Positions 9,854 to 20,649 of a DNA stretch of 64,000 bases are shown here, piece by piece (positions within the stretch are counted from its first letter, which is position 1; every line of letters begins with the position of its first letter). The DNA is taken from the NCBI GenBank assembly GCA_032871835.1, contig CM065300.1, forward strand, positions 68,211,192 through 68,275,191, written 5' to 3'. This DNA is from Dipteronia dyeriana. Lineage: Eukaryota > Streptophyta > Magnoliopsida > Sapindales > Sapindaceae. A program made the position numbers and the translations under genes. The notes under the pieces are model-generated. The model saw only the letters and a program-made list of their open reading frames with translations. It searched no databases and had not been told where the DNA came from.

Positions 9854-12298
9854 TGTTAGGATTATGCTCAATAGCAAGAGTGTAATAATATATTTGACAA
9901 TCTTTTTATATTAATAAAGTGACTTCTAGTTTAACAAATCTTATAGCATTTATAGTTTAATTATTATAATTGTCAAAAGTAAATAATCACAAGGTCAAAA
10001 GATTATGAGAAATGAAGAATTGTTCATACATCTGAATATGAGGTAGACACAATTCTTTAGTTATTCTTAAATAATATTCACAACTTAAGATAAAGGTTGG
10101 GCAGTTGCATATTCTTTTGCTAGCATTTGAGTGGGATCAAATGTATTATGATGAGTCTAAAATCATCAAAATGTTGTGTCTTTGGTCAAAATAATCTAGT
10201 GCACTAGGAGCATTGAATAGAATCCCACTGAAATACTTTATCCAGAACTGTCAATGGATAAAAGTTTTCACTTGAGGACATCAGAGAGTCTATCTCAATC
10301 ATTAGATAAATGATAGACCTATGGTTACAAGTGTTATCATTTGAGCTATCAATGAGTACAATTGTAAAGCATAGTCTATCCTCGATAGTTTGGTAGTATA
10401 CATTTGTTAATCAATAGAGGGACTTCATTTATCGATATAGACATCATGGCTCTATTTATTAAATGTAAGTAGAATATCATCATATGGATATTTTGAGGTA
10501 TTAGATATTAAATCTTTACATTAAGTTTTCAATAGTGGCTACTAAAAAAAAACTTCTAGACAAGTCAAAATATCCAAATTCAAAATGTGATCATATGAGT
10601 AAATATAGTAACTAGGAGAGCTATAGGCGGTCTTTGAGCTCTTGACGATTACTGATATTTTTTACGAGGATACACTATCTCTAATAAGGTTGTCTAGGGT
10701 ACGAATGAGGAACATTGACTTATTCTATCTTTATTTAAGAGTTAAATTTTAGCTATTTAGTGGAATGAGTAAGAACTAATGGATTGAACCTAAGTGAATC
10801 ATTTGTTGATTGTGGTTAGGTTATGTCTATTGGAGCTTAAATTTAGATTGGCTGTCAATATCCCCAATTCACACGAACTTGCATGGATTAGTTGATATAT
10901 TCCACTGGACTAATTTTTTGGGTCCATCTAGAATTGTTTTTGGATTTCATAATCCAAAAGTTTTGGAGAGGTGTGGTCATGTGTGATCAAGACACACGGT
11001 ATCTCTTCAAGTACCTATAATGGGCGGCCAAGGATGTGGGAATCCTTGTGCAACCCTAATGGGGTGCGATTAGCATTTCATTAATACATAAGAATATAAT
11101 TTACATGTTTTAATTAAATGAGCTCTTTAAACTATATTAATGTATTAATTTAAGGCATGTGGACTTGTTTCTTTTTTAGTAAGAATGGGTATAGTTAACA
11201 TGTGGACTTTTTGTAAAAGTCCAATGGATTTAAGAAAATAGAAAAACAATATATTGTCCATACATTATACTTGGGTGGCAAGGCTAGGATTATTAGCCTA
11301 GTATATTGTTGTATTTTATTATTTAGTTAAATGGAAGTTAATTACTTAATTAATTAATTAATAATCAAAATCTTTTTCCTAAGTAGGAGAAGGTTTCCTA
11401 GCGTCATACTATAGTTGGTAGTATGATAAGTATCAAAAACTTTATTTGATAAGTAGATAAATAAAATGAATTTATTTATCTAGTCAAATTAGGAAGTCTT
11501 TGATATCTATCAAAACTCCAATTGACAATTGGCCAAATTAGGAAGTTTTTGTTGAAGTCACAATTAATTTATATTTAATAATTTACTATTGGATACTACA
11601 CTAAAGAGTTGGAATAGGGTTGAATTCCGAAAGTTGATAGGAGTTTTGGTAAAACAAATCCTATTTGAGGGAGGATTTTCAGCAAATACACAAGTCCTCC
11701 TTATGAGAGGATTTTCGTCCACCACACAAGAATCCTCCTTGTATGAGGATCCGGCCACCTATATACATTCCCATCATGGATTTCGGCCAACACCGAATGC
11801 CATTGAGAGAGAGATTTTTATTTTGCTTAAAAATTTCGTCCAACTCTAAGAAAAGTGTGTGAGAATTCTGCCAAGAGGAAAAGAAAGAAAGAGCGTTTTA
11901 TTTTCGATAGTGCAATAATAGCTTTTACATCAAAAGGTTTTGTGTACAACATCGATCACACGAGTTTTCGATCAAAAGATTGAGAATTCACAAGTGACCA
12001 AACGTTCTTTGTTTTTTCTATGAGGGTTATTGTGACTAACAAATAAAAAGTTTTATGTTTTCCATCATCAGGTATACAATTCAAAGAAAGTGTGCCCATA
12101 CTCATAGATGATTCACGTTCGCGATTGGATTGAAAGATCTTGCTGATTCAATTCTAACACAATATCAATCGTCACGTGAAAAAGGTACGATACTTTTGTA
12201 TGTTAATTACTCAATGGTTAAGGTTCTTTCTTTTCAAGGAATTTTTTTAAAATATACCATTCAAAATTTTCGCTTCCACAACCTGTTTTTTTCCAACA
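9854..12298 (+). repeat. Solo Angela LTR
   Basis: It starts TGTTAGGATTATGCTCAATAG and ends TTTCCAACA, 2,445 bp, with no primer-binding site after it and no purine tract before it. This is the product expected when two LTRs recombine and the internal region is lost. The flanks (ATACA and GTAAC) do not form a clear 5-bp duplication. Compared with other LTRs it has an extra block at about 10937-11150. The ORFs 11589-11849 and 12130-12366 are chance. Confidence 0.85.
10937..11150. repeat. Extra block of about 210 bp inside the solo LTR, opening with a hairpin
   Basis: All other copies read from TCTAGAATTG directly into TTAAGGCATGTGG. Here about 210 bp separate them. The block opens with a perfect 9-bp stem, TTTTGGATT (10938-10946) and AATCCAAAA (10951-10959), around a 4-base loop. 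It contains a relatively GC-rich stretch (GTGTGATCAAGACACACGG). It may be an insertion, or an ancestral piece lost from the others; no clean target duplication is seen. Confidence 0.5.
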
Positions 12299-12856
12299 GT
12301 AACTCAATCAAATTTCGACCGGATCGGGCTTTGACCAAACCAAATCGAGCTTTGACTAGATTGTAGCCTATTTGTTACAGTAATGAAAAAACTTACCTTC
12401 ATAATTTTATTTTATTTAAAAATAATAATAATACTTGAACTGTATAGTATCTTAATAAAAATTATGAACTAAATAGCAAACAAACTTTCTTTTAATTAGA
12501 TTGTAAACAACTACTTCAATTTAAATCATCCCTAAACAGCTACTTCAATTTAAATAATTCCAATTTATATTGTCAACATAAAATATCTTGATGTAAATTT
12601 AAATTATAGTAATGGTTTATAATTTGGATTGCTTAATTACATACTCTGTTTCACAATATTTGTTTATCATTAAGTTTAAACTCTATTTATAATTTTTTTT
12701 CTTTTCAAATTCTTAAAGTTCTGTTCAGAAAATGGTAATTGACAGAGTTTTAAAAAAAATAAAATGACAATCAACTGATTTGAAAATTACATGCCATCAA
12801 GAAACATTAATATGTATATACCATCTTTTTTTTCTATCTAAATAGGATGTTGTTGA

Positions 12857-12860
<4 letters not shown>

Positions 12861-12888
<28 letters not shown>
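12861..12888. repeat. (TA)n microsatellite
   Basis: A run of about 14 TA dinucleotides in the right arm of the split TIR element. Confidence 0.85.
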
Positions 12889-12891
<3 letters not shown>

Positions 12892-13157
12892 GAATTTAAG
12901 GTTTACAGGTTACTAAATACTTAGAAAAAATTAAAAAATTAAATTGGATAAGGCTTACATTCGATCGGACTTGACTTGGATACGTTTGGATCCGAATCAA
13001 ATTCAGGCAGAAATTGTTTTCCCTTAAAAAGCCTAAAATCGGACTCATATAGTATTTGGACTGAATTTATCGGATTTTGGCAATGTCTAAACATGGCCAG
13101 ATTCATATTGTACAGAACCAGATTCAGATCGGAATCATCCGGCCCATTTGACGCCTC

Positions 13158-14241
13158 TAAGCACACCTAGAAACCTCCACCAAACGAATCGGACCAGTGC
13201 TATCATAACCACTAGGGATGACAATTTCACCTGAACATGAATCGTGTGGCTGGGGTATAGGGTCTTACTATTCAGTTCTTGACATAAAGATGCAAATCTA
13301 AATTTTGAGTTATAGAATAAAAACAAACTCGAACCAGTGGACCCGATTACTTTAAAATCTCATTGTAAAAAAAGCACCGCTTTGAGTTACTAATAATAAC
13401 TTTTTTGTTCACGGGTCGACCCGATTATGTTCATAGGTCTGTAGGGCAGATTCGTTTCCCCAAGACTATTCAGGTCCACAATAGGGTCTGGGTTAGTAAG
13501 TCGCCCCGACCCGTTGTAATAAATAGGAACCCAACAACCACCCCCCTATAAGGAGGTCGACCATCGCCCAAACCTAGCCTCTCTCTCCACCAAAACATAA
13601 TCGCAACCTGTTTTCAACCAAAACCTTCTTTATGAAGTGAAAGAAGACATAGAATGGAGATGAGAAGTAGAAAACCTGAGAAGAGATGGTGATACAAACT
13701 CATCCTTAAAATATAACTTGCATGTAGAGGGTGTCTAATGAGTTATATACCATTGACTAATCATGGGATCATAACATTTCACCACGCTTCTGCAGTCATT
13801 GGCAGCGGTGGCTCATCATTCCCAACTAGGTCTGATACCACTTGATATGAACACTTTAGGTAGAATTCATCTTTAAACACCAGTTTGTAAGGAGATGGTA
13901 TCCAATGAATTATATATCATTGACTAATCCCGTTTTATGCCAATGTGGGATGGTAACAGATTGTTTGGTTGGCTTCGATCTCCTCGCCAAGGATATCGGC
14001 CTGTAGGGGTGGTGTTTGGTGTTATTTCGATGGGTTTGGGTGGTGACTAGGTTTTGGTTTTGAGTTGTGGAGGATAAGGTTAGGATTAGGGTGTTGGAGA
14101 TAATGATTGAAGATAGAGAATATTAGGAAGGGGGAAGGGAGAGAAAGGTACGAGATGTTTTATTATTATTAATATTGAATTTAAAAAAAATTGATTTTTA
14201 AATTTTAATATCTGTCAAAGTTAAATGATAAGATTAATTAC
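13158..14241. repeat. Noncoding stretch with a 65-bp direct repeat (13697-13762 and 13863-13929)
   Basis: Two diverged copies of a 65-bp block (AACTCATCCTTAAA... and AATTCATCTTTAAA..., both ending ATTGACTAATC) lie 166 bp apart around GGTCTGATACCACTTGATAT. The part from about 13207 (AGGGATGACAATTT) to 13530 has GGTCGACCCGA/CGACCCG blocks common in degenerate plant transposon ends, but I cannot define its borders. I looked here for further carboxypeptidase exons and saw none. Confidence 0.5.
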
Positions 14242-14382
14242 TTTCAATTTCATTATTGGCTCTAGTCCGATTTGGTTACCATCAAGAACATGTTGAACAA
14301 TCATAGGAAGAGGAATGCTAGAGTAATAGTCACCATAGATGAAGAGTTGATTATTTAAGAACTGTGGGTGTTCTATTAACCA
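14242..14382 (-). pseudogene. SCPL exon 5 with altered nucleophile motif
   Basis: The exon reads WLIEHPQFLNNQLFIYGDYY and on to KLK, then a GT donor at 14241-14240. Carboxypeptidases of this family have GDSYSG with the nucleophilic Ser after Asp; here it is Tyr. The acceptor AG is at 14384-14383. The exon itself is open, so the catalytic loss is a substitution and not a truncation. Confidence 0.88.
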
Positions 14383-14476
14383 CTTCACATTGCACAACAA
14401 CAATATATAAACTCTTAACATTAAATTTTGTTGAATCATGAAATTGATGTTTTTGATTCTTTCTTGGTATGGGTAC

Positions 14477-14592
14477 CTTTCTTAGAAACTCATAGGCCTA
14501 TTCTACAGATTTAGTGTCGTTAATGTAGTATTTTTCCTATGTTGTAGAATAAGAGAATTCAGTGCCCACTGGTGCATCTACATATATAATTG
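14477..14592 (-). pseudogene. SCPL exon 4 with two premature stops
   Basis: It reads TIIYVDAPVGTEFSYSTT, stop, EKYYINDTKSVE, stop, AYEFLRK, then donor GT. It matches the family block around DxPVGTGFSY; the second Gly of that motif is Glu here. The 5' border is blurred by the end of the transposon at 14603. Confidence 0.87.
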
Positions 14593-14602
14593 TGTTATTA
14601 TG

Positions 14603-16220
14603 ATTTTAGTCTCTCTAGTTTGCGTTTATATGGGTTTGGTCTCCTAGCTTTTAGAATTACTAATTTTAGTTCACTAGTTCTCTAACAATACAAATTCGAG
14701 TCCATACTGTCCAATTCCGTTTATTTTTCGTTAACTTCCGTTAGGTTAACAGGGACAATATGGGAAATTTGATGAAAGCTTCTAGAAGCTTTTCTAGAAC
14801 AAGGGTAAAAATGGTATTTCATAATATAAAGTTTTAAATATTAAAAAATATATTAAAATAATTAAGATTGAACGTTAAAAACATAAATTTAAAAATTAGA
14901 ATGAAACAAATGCCCTTAACAAATTTATATAATTACATATCTACCCAGATACTCATAGTAATTAAACAATAAGCACAAAACTTTACGATATGAAAAATTG
15001 ACCCCCAAATGCCAAACACTCCCTTCATTACATTTATTTAGACCCTTCATCTCTTTTAGTCTCTCTCATTCATTCAACACCACCACCACCACTAGAAACA
15101 AAACCAATTACCTTCTTCTTCTTATTCACCTTCAACCACTCATCTATTTCACTATTTCAAAATTAAATAATAAAATCAAACCTAGAAATCAAACCCATCA
15201 CCATCTTCATAGCAGCACAAACTCTCTCTCTCTCTCTCTCTTGGATTCTCTTCCTCTCTTTCACCACTCTCTTCTCCTCTTTCTCTCCCTGATTCTCTTT
15301 TTCACTTTCTTTATCACCGCCGCTTTCTTCTTCAGTTTCTCAAACTACTGGTGGTTTTGATTGATGAAATTGGATACTCGGTTTTGATAGGGGTTTCTGG
15401 ATGAGGCTTGGTGGCGGTTTATGGGGGGTTTGGTAGAGATTTCTGGGTGGGTTTATTGGTAATTTCTAGAAGGTTTTTGAGTGTATTTGTTGGCGGATAT
15501 AGGGCATTTTCTAGGTGGGACGATTGGTAGTGGTTCAGGCTAGTTTATCGGCGCATGTGTTTTGTGGTGGTGGTGATGATATGTTCTAGGCGGGGATTAG
15601 TGGTAGGGCTTGGTTTTCACGTTTTGTTTCTATACTAGGATTTTGATTGTTGACTGCAATGGAGATTGTGGTCTATTGAAATTGATTTTAAGATTTTAAT
15701 TTGATTTTTTTTTGCTTGTTGGTTTAATTTTGATTTCGATTTCGGTTTGATTTTGGCGTTCGAATGGTGGTGTCTGTGGAATTGATGATTGGTGGTTAAC
15801 GGTTAGTTATGTTTTGTGGTCGCTAATGGTTGAAAATTTATTGTGTTTGATGAAGATGAACTCATAAAGATGAAATGAACTGATGCAGATGATCTGTTCA
15901 CGGTTTCGTGGTGGTTGAAGAAGACGACATGACGTCACGCTGATGTAATGGGGTGTGGTCAGCAACGTTTAGGGTGCGCCCAGTGGCCTAAGTTGGCTTG
16001 TTTTAGGATTGAATTGGACCTAGGCTAAGGTGCGCTTAGCAGGCCTAACATCCCACTTCATGAAGGGCATATGGGTCATTTCGTAGGTACCAAGGGCAGT
16101 TAGGTCATTTTGCCCTCTGATATTGTCATTTAACGGAAACCGTTACAAAAGGACTAAAGTTAGTAATTCTAGAAACTAGTGGACCAAGTCCAGATTAACG
16201 CTAACTAGAAGGACTAAATT
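14603..16220. mobile_element. Long-TIR (Mutator-like) non-autonomous element in the SCPL pseudogene
   Basis: The two ends are inverted over roughly 90 bp: ATTTTAGTCTCTCTAGTT near 14603 against the complement of AACTAGAAGGACTAAATT at 16203-16220. The inversion goes on through GAATTACTAA, TAGT and AACGGAAACCGTTA-type blocks. It lies between exons 3 and 4 of the gene. The 1.6-kb interior has a pyrimidine-rich leader-like stretch with (CT)n at 15219-15241 and G-rich stretches, possibly captured gene sequence, but no transposase. No clear 9-bp duplication is seen; TTATTAT/TTAATAT near the ends is a weak candidate. Confidence 0.65.
15219..15241. repeat. (CT)n microsatellite inside the long-TIR element
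   Basis: An uninterrupted CT run of about 11 units within a pyrimidine-rich stretch (14998-15360). The ORF across it is low complexity and not credible as a gene. Confidence 0.8.
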
Positions 16221-16315
16221 TTTAATATTCATAAATAATATTGAGGCTTTGAAATAAAATTATGATATTTAATTCTGATACTAGAAATCCTAAAATTAGA
16301 GTTAAAAATTTGTAC

Positions 16316-16392
16316 CAATGTCCATGTATATGGACTTAGGTGGAGTTGAGGAAAACATCCATTACCATTTCCATGTTCAAAAGCATCAGGAC
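16316..16392 (-). pseudogene. SCPL exon 3
   Basis: After the acceptor TTTTGCAG it reads (G)PDAFEHGNGNGCFPQLHLS and on to PYTWTL, then donor GT at 16315-16314. It matches the GPLAF...LxLNPYSWTK block that follows the oxyanion motif in the family, and the phase fits exon 2, which ends within a Gly codon. Confidence 0.88.
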
Positions 16393-16485
16393 CTGCAAAA
16401 TTAATTGAAGTGAAAAACAAACTGCAATTAATTGTAAATCAAATAACTCGAAACGAAGGTTAAAGAAGTAAGAGAAGAAACTGAC

Positions 16486-16637
16486 CATTTTCATTGAAGA
16501 AAGCAGAGAGAACAGAGCAACCAGGTCCACCGGTGAGCCAAAGCATAAGAGAAAGTGGGTCAAGTGCGGGGCCCCTCTGTGGCTTCACAAAAAAGTAAAA
16601 TAGTTGCGAATCATTCAATTCACTAACACATATACAC
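16486..16637 (-). pseudogene. SCPL exon 2 (oxyanion-hole exon)
   Basis: It reads ELNDSQLFYFFVKPQ, then DPLSLMLWLTGGPGCS and FFNENG, with donor GTCAGT. WLTGGPGCS is the most diagnostic motif of peptidase family S10 and is intact. The acceptor at TGTAG is placed by comparison with the family and may be off by a few bases. Confidence 0.9.
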
Positions 16638-16723
16638 CTACATAAAATATATATAATATATATTATATATTGCATTAGCTTCGATGTAACCAAAAAAGTT
16701 ATTTTTTTTATGTACCAAATGAC

Positions 16724-16819
16724 TTTCAAATAAAGAGCAAGATAGAAGGGAAGTTCACCATCAAAACTAGGCAGCTCTGACACTACGGTGGCTGCCGAAG
16801 CGAAGCCCAATAGAAGAAG
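16724..16819 (-). pseudogene. SCPL exon 1, main part (signal peptide and propeptide start)
   Basis: It reads FLLLLGFASAATVVSELPSF and DGELPF: a hydrophobic signal peptide ending at an Ala-Ser-Ala site, then the conserved LPxFxGxLPF start of the mature protein. No in-frame ATG lies between it and the upstream stop at 16858-16856, because the MITE at 16828-17208 separates it from its start. With the MITE and one duplication left out, an in-frame ATG lies at 17238-17236. Confidence 0.82.
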
Positions 16820-16827
16820 AAACACAA

Positions 16828-17208
16828 TAAGTGTTCGTTTGAGAGAACTTGTATATCAGTAAAAAGTGTTTTTCTTTTTAAATTTTTTTATGTTATTTGG
16901 TTATCAACCAGTAGAGTTTTTAGGTGGTTAAAAATGTTGTTTTAAGTCTACCTAGATAAGCTCAAATTTAAGGCTTTTTTAAATAGATTTTTTAAACTTT
17001 TTTAATAACAATAAAATATCTAATATAACCTCTATCATTTAAAATAGTTTTTGAATATTTTAATTATTTGACCATTTAAAAAAACTTTTTCTAATTGATA
17101 ACCAAATGATCAACATATTCCCATTAAAAACTCTACTTGAAGAATGTCTGTTTTAAAAAATCTATTTCTAAAAAATCTATTTGAAAAAACTCTTCCAAAC
17201 GGACTCTA
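16828..17208. mobile_element. hAT-type MITE in the SCPL signal-peptide exon
   Basis: 381 bp with inverted ends TAAGTGTTCGTTTGAGAG and (complement) TAGAGTCCGTTTGGAAGAG, and an inner inverted pair TTATTTGGTTATCAA (about 16892) / TTGATAACCAAATGA (about 17095). It is flanked by an 8-bp duplication with one mismatch: AAACACAA (16820-16827) and AAACACAT (17209-17216). An 8-bp site and a CGTTTGG end fit hAT. No transposase is present. Confidence 0.78.
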
Positions 17209-17238
17209 AAACACATTGTAATTCAATTGATATAACAT

Positions 17239-19734
17239 TTAATAATACAATGGGTAACTTCATTCTTTCGCCATTGCTGCAACAAGTTTGTACAAAAAAA
17301 TTAAGTTAACGAATTATTGTAGCACTAACTTTCAAACTTTATAGTGTAGGCATGTTTTGAATTGGTTTGGCCTCCGGTTTTACTGCGAAGAAAGTTAGCT
17401 ATGTACCAAACAAATAACGTCATGACATGTGGTCTATTGAGCTATATATATATCATAAAGATGGTGCTATTGGCAACTCTTGTTGAATTTTTTATATCTA
17501 ACTTTTTAAAATTTTATTTTAAATATTTAAAATTAAATAGTTTTTTTTTTTTAAAACATTTGATTAATTTCCAGGGTTATCCTTTCACATATTATTCAAA
17601 CTTAATACACATCGTATCTTAAAAAAAAAAACTAAAACTAAAAATACACTTCATCTCTAATATTTATATATAGTCTTATAACATCCATTAACAAGACTTG
17701 TTTTTTCTTCTTATTTCATTGTGAAACCATCCTTATTAGATGCAAATTTTTTTTTCTGCAGGCAATTGGATTGTTGGTGGTAGATTGTGAGTGTGAAATT
17801 GTCGTTTGATGGTTTTTTTAGCGATTGAGGTAGGGTTTTGGTGTGATTTCGTTTCATCAAAGATTATGTTTTCTTTGTTACGATTCTTGGTGTAATTTCG
17901 TTGGTTTTTTTTTTCTTTTGTAAATAATATTAAACTAACTTTGGACAATCTGAATTAAATTCTACAAAAGAATTGATACAATTATAGAATGCCCAGAAGA
18001 TCTGAAAGAAAATAAACCAGAGAAAAAAAATATACAAAACACGGATCTAAAATTTGAAAAGAAAAACAAAACAAACATATGAAACAATAAAATCAATAGA
18101 TACTAAACATAGGAAACATAAGATCAAGATCTGAAAGAAAATATAAACAAATATAGTAAACATTAAGTGATTTGAAATAATCTATGTCATTAGGGTTTTG
18201 AAATAAGGATAGTGATATTTTATTAGTTTTACTTTGTACCGGTTTTTTTTTAATAAAAATCGTATGTCTCATTAAATAATTTGATAAAAGAAAAAAAATG
18301 TTAAATAATTTAAAAAAGTAAGATATAAATATTTCAACAATGGGTATGTTAATAGAACCACTCTATCAGAAAATAAAATCTACATGTTAACTAGAAATGC
18401 GAGATAAGGCATTGATGGAACCATTTGTTCATTAAAAAGTAGGAGGGAGAAAATCAAAATTAGCCTTTAGAAGCATTAGGGATTTGTTTTTAACTACATA
18501 TGTAAATTTGACTATTTATAGTAATATTTTGGAGCAATCACCAAAATATTCCCATATAAAAACTCTCCCCGAATCCCCTCTCCTCGTTTCTCTCGCCTCT
18601 CCCCTCTCGCCTGTCTCATCTCATATCGAATGTGCCGCCGAGGCAGGCGCTGCCCTAGATTGGTGTTTCCGAGACGACCTATCCTGACGACGCCGTCGAT
18701 TAGAGAAGACAAATGAAAAGAAAATATTAAACCCTAATTGTAAAGTTATTAAAACCTTCCTTTATAGGGGATGTTTCCGTAAATGTCATGTACTAAAATT
18801 AATTTCAGTAATTTTTGTCTTTATTAAAAAAAAATGTTTGTTAAATAATGTTTTTGTTTTTCTGTTTTTTTTTTGTTTTGTTTTTTTGTTTTATGTGTTT
18901 ATATTTGAAAACTAGTAATTGTTTTTTTATATTTTAAAAAAGAGTATCGATATTGCCACCCATAAATATGATAAACACACCTAAATTTTAATAAAAAATT
19001 TGATTACAAAAATATCCTAATAGAGGTTTACCAATAAGGATACATTAGTTTAATTAAAATTAAACCATATACTATGTACACCCATTACTTACACCCATAT
19101 ATTAGACTATATCTCTTTATTCAAAAAGAAATTATGATAAACCCTAATTTATATTAAACCCTAATTTATAATTAATTAGCACTTGATCATATTCTGAGCT
19201 TTTCTTATTGAATAGCATAACACGCATGAGATGATCCAATATATATATGAATATCTTGAGATTATTGAAGGAAGATTTTTTTGTTTGTTTAAAACTGAAG
19301 TGAACTTTTTGAGTTTTTATATATATATTTTTAATTTAAAAACTTGGAAGAACTCTTTTTTTTTTTTAAGGTGAACTCCATTTCTTCATTGCTATTTGTT
19401 TATTATGTTTTTCTTTTCCATTTTTTTTGTTTGCTCACTGAGTCTTCATGCATTTACAATATCAAGCCTGACATTATATCAAAAGATTAATTTTGTTTTT
19501 ATTTGTGTTTTCGAAACTGGAGAACTTAAGAATTTATCATTTGTGAAATTAAGTGTTTTAATACTTAGGAGGGTTTATAAATAAAATGTATTAAATTGGA
19601 TACATTCATTTAAATAAGGTTATTATTGGTATTAAGATGGATGCTTAGAGAAATGCTTTAATTTTAAATTTTAGATATGAGTGTATTTATAAAAAAAAAA
19701 CACACCTGTTAATGATAATTGAAATCAGTATTCC
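17239..19734. other. Noncoding AT-rich stretch upstream of the SCPL pseudogene
   Basis: 2.5 kb with T-runs and A-runs and no recognisable gene. A pyrimidine- and CG-richer patch at 18560-18710 (CTCGCCTCTCCCCTCTCGCC and further) is the only compositional peak, and neither strand of it matches a family I know. The pseudogene promoter would be expected just right of 17238; no clear TATA box can be assigned. Confidence 0.5.

Positions 19735-19768
<34 letters not shown>
19735..19768. repeat. (TA)n microsatellite
   Basis: About 17 TA units. The chance minus-strand ORF 19709-19918 runs through it. Confidence 0.85.
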
Positions 19769-19771
<3 letters not shown>

Positions 19772-20649
19772 GTAAGTAAAATAGTTTGTAGTTAAATTAT
19801 ATATACTATAACAATATGAAATTGGCTTAGTAGTCAGCCTCTCATGGGCAGTGAGTTGCAAGGGATGGCAAAATATGGATTCAGATCCAATCCAGATCTT
19901 GACCCATAAAATACCCATAAAAAAGAATAGGTCTAGACTCGACCCAGAACCACTAAATAAGCAGTTGGTTCAGATCTAGACCCAACCCGTTTATCTTACT
20001 TGTCTTATCCGACCCATTCATAACCCGCTACATGTTTATTTTGACCCATTTTTTTAACCCGGATTGTTGACCTGATTTTTTTGGGCCATAATTTGTAGAA
20101 TCTAAATTTTTTGGACCATAATTTTTCGTGCCTCGTTTTTTTTAATCTAATAACTTAAATAAAAATATCCATTTCAATTAAAAAGTTAAAAAGTTTTACT
20201 ATCCCATTAAAATTCTAGTTTTCTACAACCCATATTCAATTAAAACTATAACCTCAAATATTACAACTTCAATAAATCTATCGATAACTCATCTCTAAAT
20301 ATATTTTTTTTAAAACCATATCCAATTAAAAAAATTATTAATAAATCAAGTGAATGCTAATGGCTCTTCCTCATCTATTGTAGCATATATTAAAAAAATA
20401 TTAAGAAATCACAAAAATCAAGGAATAAAAGAATATGTATAGTTTTTGGTTGTTGAATCCTTCGAACTTTCTGTTTTTCCCTCTCCTTTTATAAAATCTT
20501 AAAAAATCACTTAAAATCTCTTCCACTTGCCAAGTAAAAAAAATATTCATAAACAATAATGTAAGAAATCACAAAAGGACTCAACATGAAAATCACAAAA
20601 AACCAAACGAATCGAATAAAGTTATATAGATGAAAAAAAAATAAGAAAG
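19769..20649. other. Noncoding stretch with degenerate GACCC/GGGTC-type transposon end
   Basis: From about 19862 (GGGATGGCAAAATATGG) to 20070 the sequence carries repeated GATCC, GACCCA and AACCCG blocks typical of decayed plant DNA-transposon termini; borders and superfamily cannot be set. The rest is AT-rich without features. Confidence 0.4.

Larger units (their letters stand above)
9689..13157. mobile_element. TIR element, possibly mariner-type, split by a solo LTR
   Basis: The left end GAGGTGTCAAATGGGCC (9689-9705) is inverted with one mismatch at 13141-13157. TA flanks both sides (9687-9688 and 13158-13159), consistent with a TA target site. Without the Angela LTR inside, the element would be about 1.0 kb (9689-9853 plus 12299-13157). 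Both arms carry degenerate GGATC/GATCCGA blocks. No transposase is seen. The superfamily is uncertain: the TA duplication suggests Tc1/mariner, but the end sequence is not a classical Stowaway end. Confidence 0.55.
14242..17238 (-). pseudogene. Serine carboxypeptidase-like (SCPL, peptidase S10) pseudogene, five exons
   Basis: Exons on the minus strand, with GT-AG borders: E1 17238-17209 plus 16819-16724 (signal peptide, FLLLLGFASA, then ELPSFDGELPF); E2 16637-16486 (QLFYFFVKPQ, then WLTGGPGCS, the oxyanion-hole motif); E3 16392-16316 (AFEHGNGNG, LHLSPYTWTL); E4 about 14592-14477 (IIYVDAPVGTEFSYS, YEFLRK); E5 14382-14242 (WLIEHPQFLNN, GDYYSS, GNQIGLEPIMKLK). The family comprises secreted or vacuolar hydrolases and acyltransferases. 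Damage: two stops in E4, GDSYSG changed to GDYYSS so the nucleophile Ser is Tyr, a MITE inside the signal peptide, a 1.6-kb transposon between E3 and E4, and no later exons (no His/Asp of the triad). Confidence 0.9.

Noticed and set aside
14998..15360. 120-codon plus-strand ORF in the long-TIR element
   Set aside because: Low-complexity Ser/Leu/Phe/Thr sequence driven by CT and CACCAC runs; no domain or codon pattern of a real gene.
18484..18712. CG- and pyrimidine-rich patch with ORFs on both strands
   Set aside because: No family likeness in either frame; could be a promoter or leader relic, but nothing supports it.
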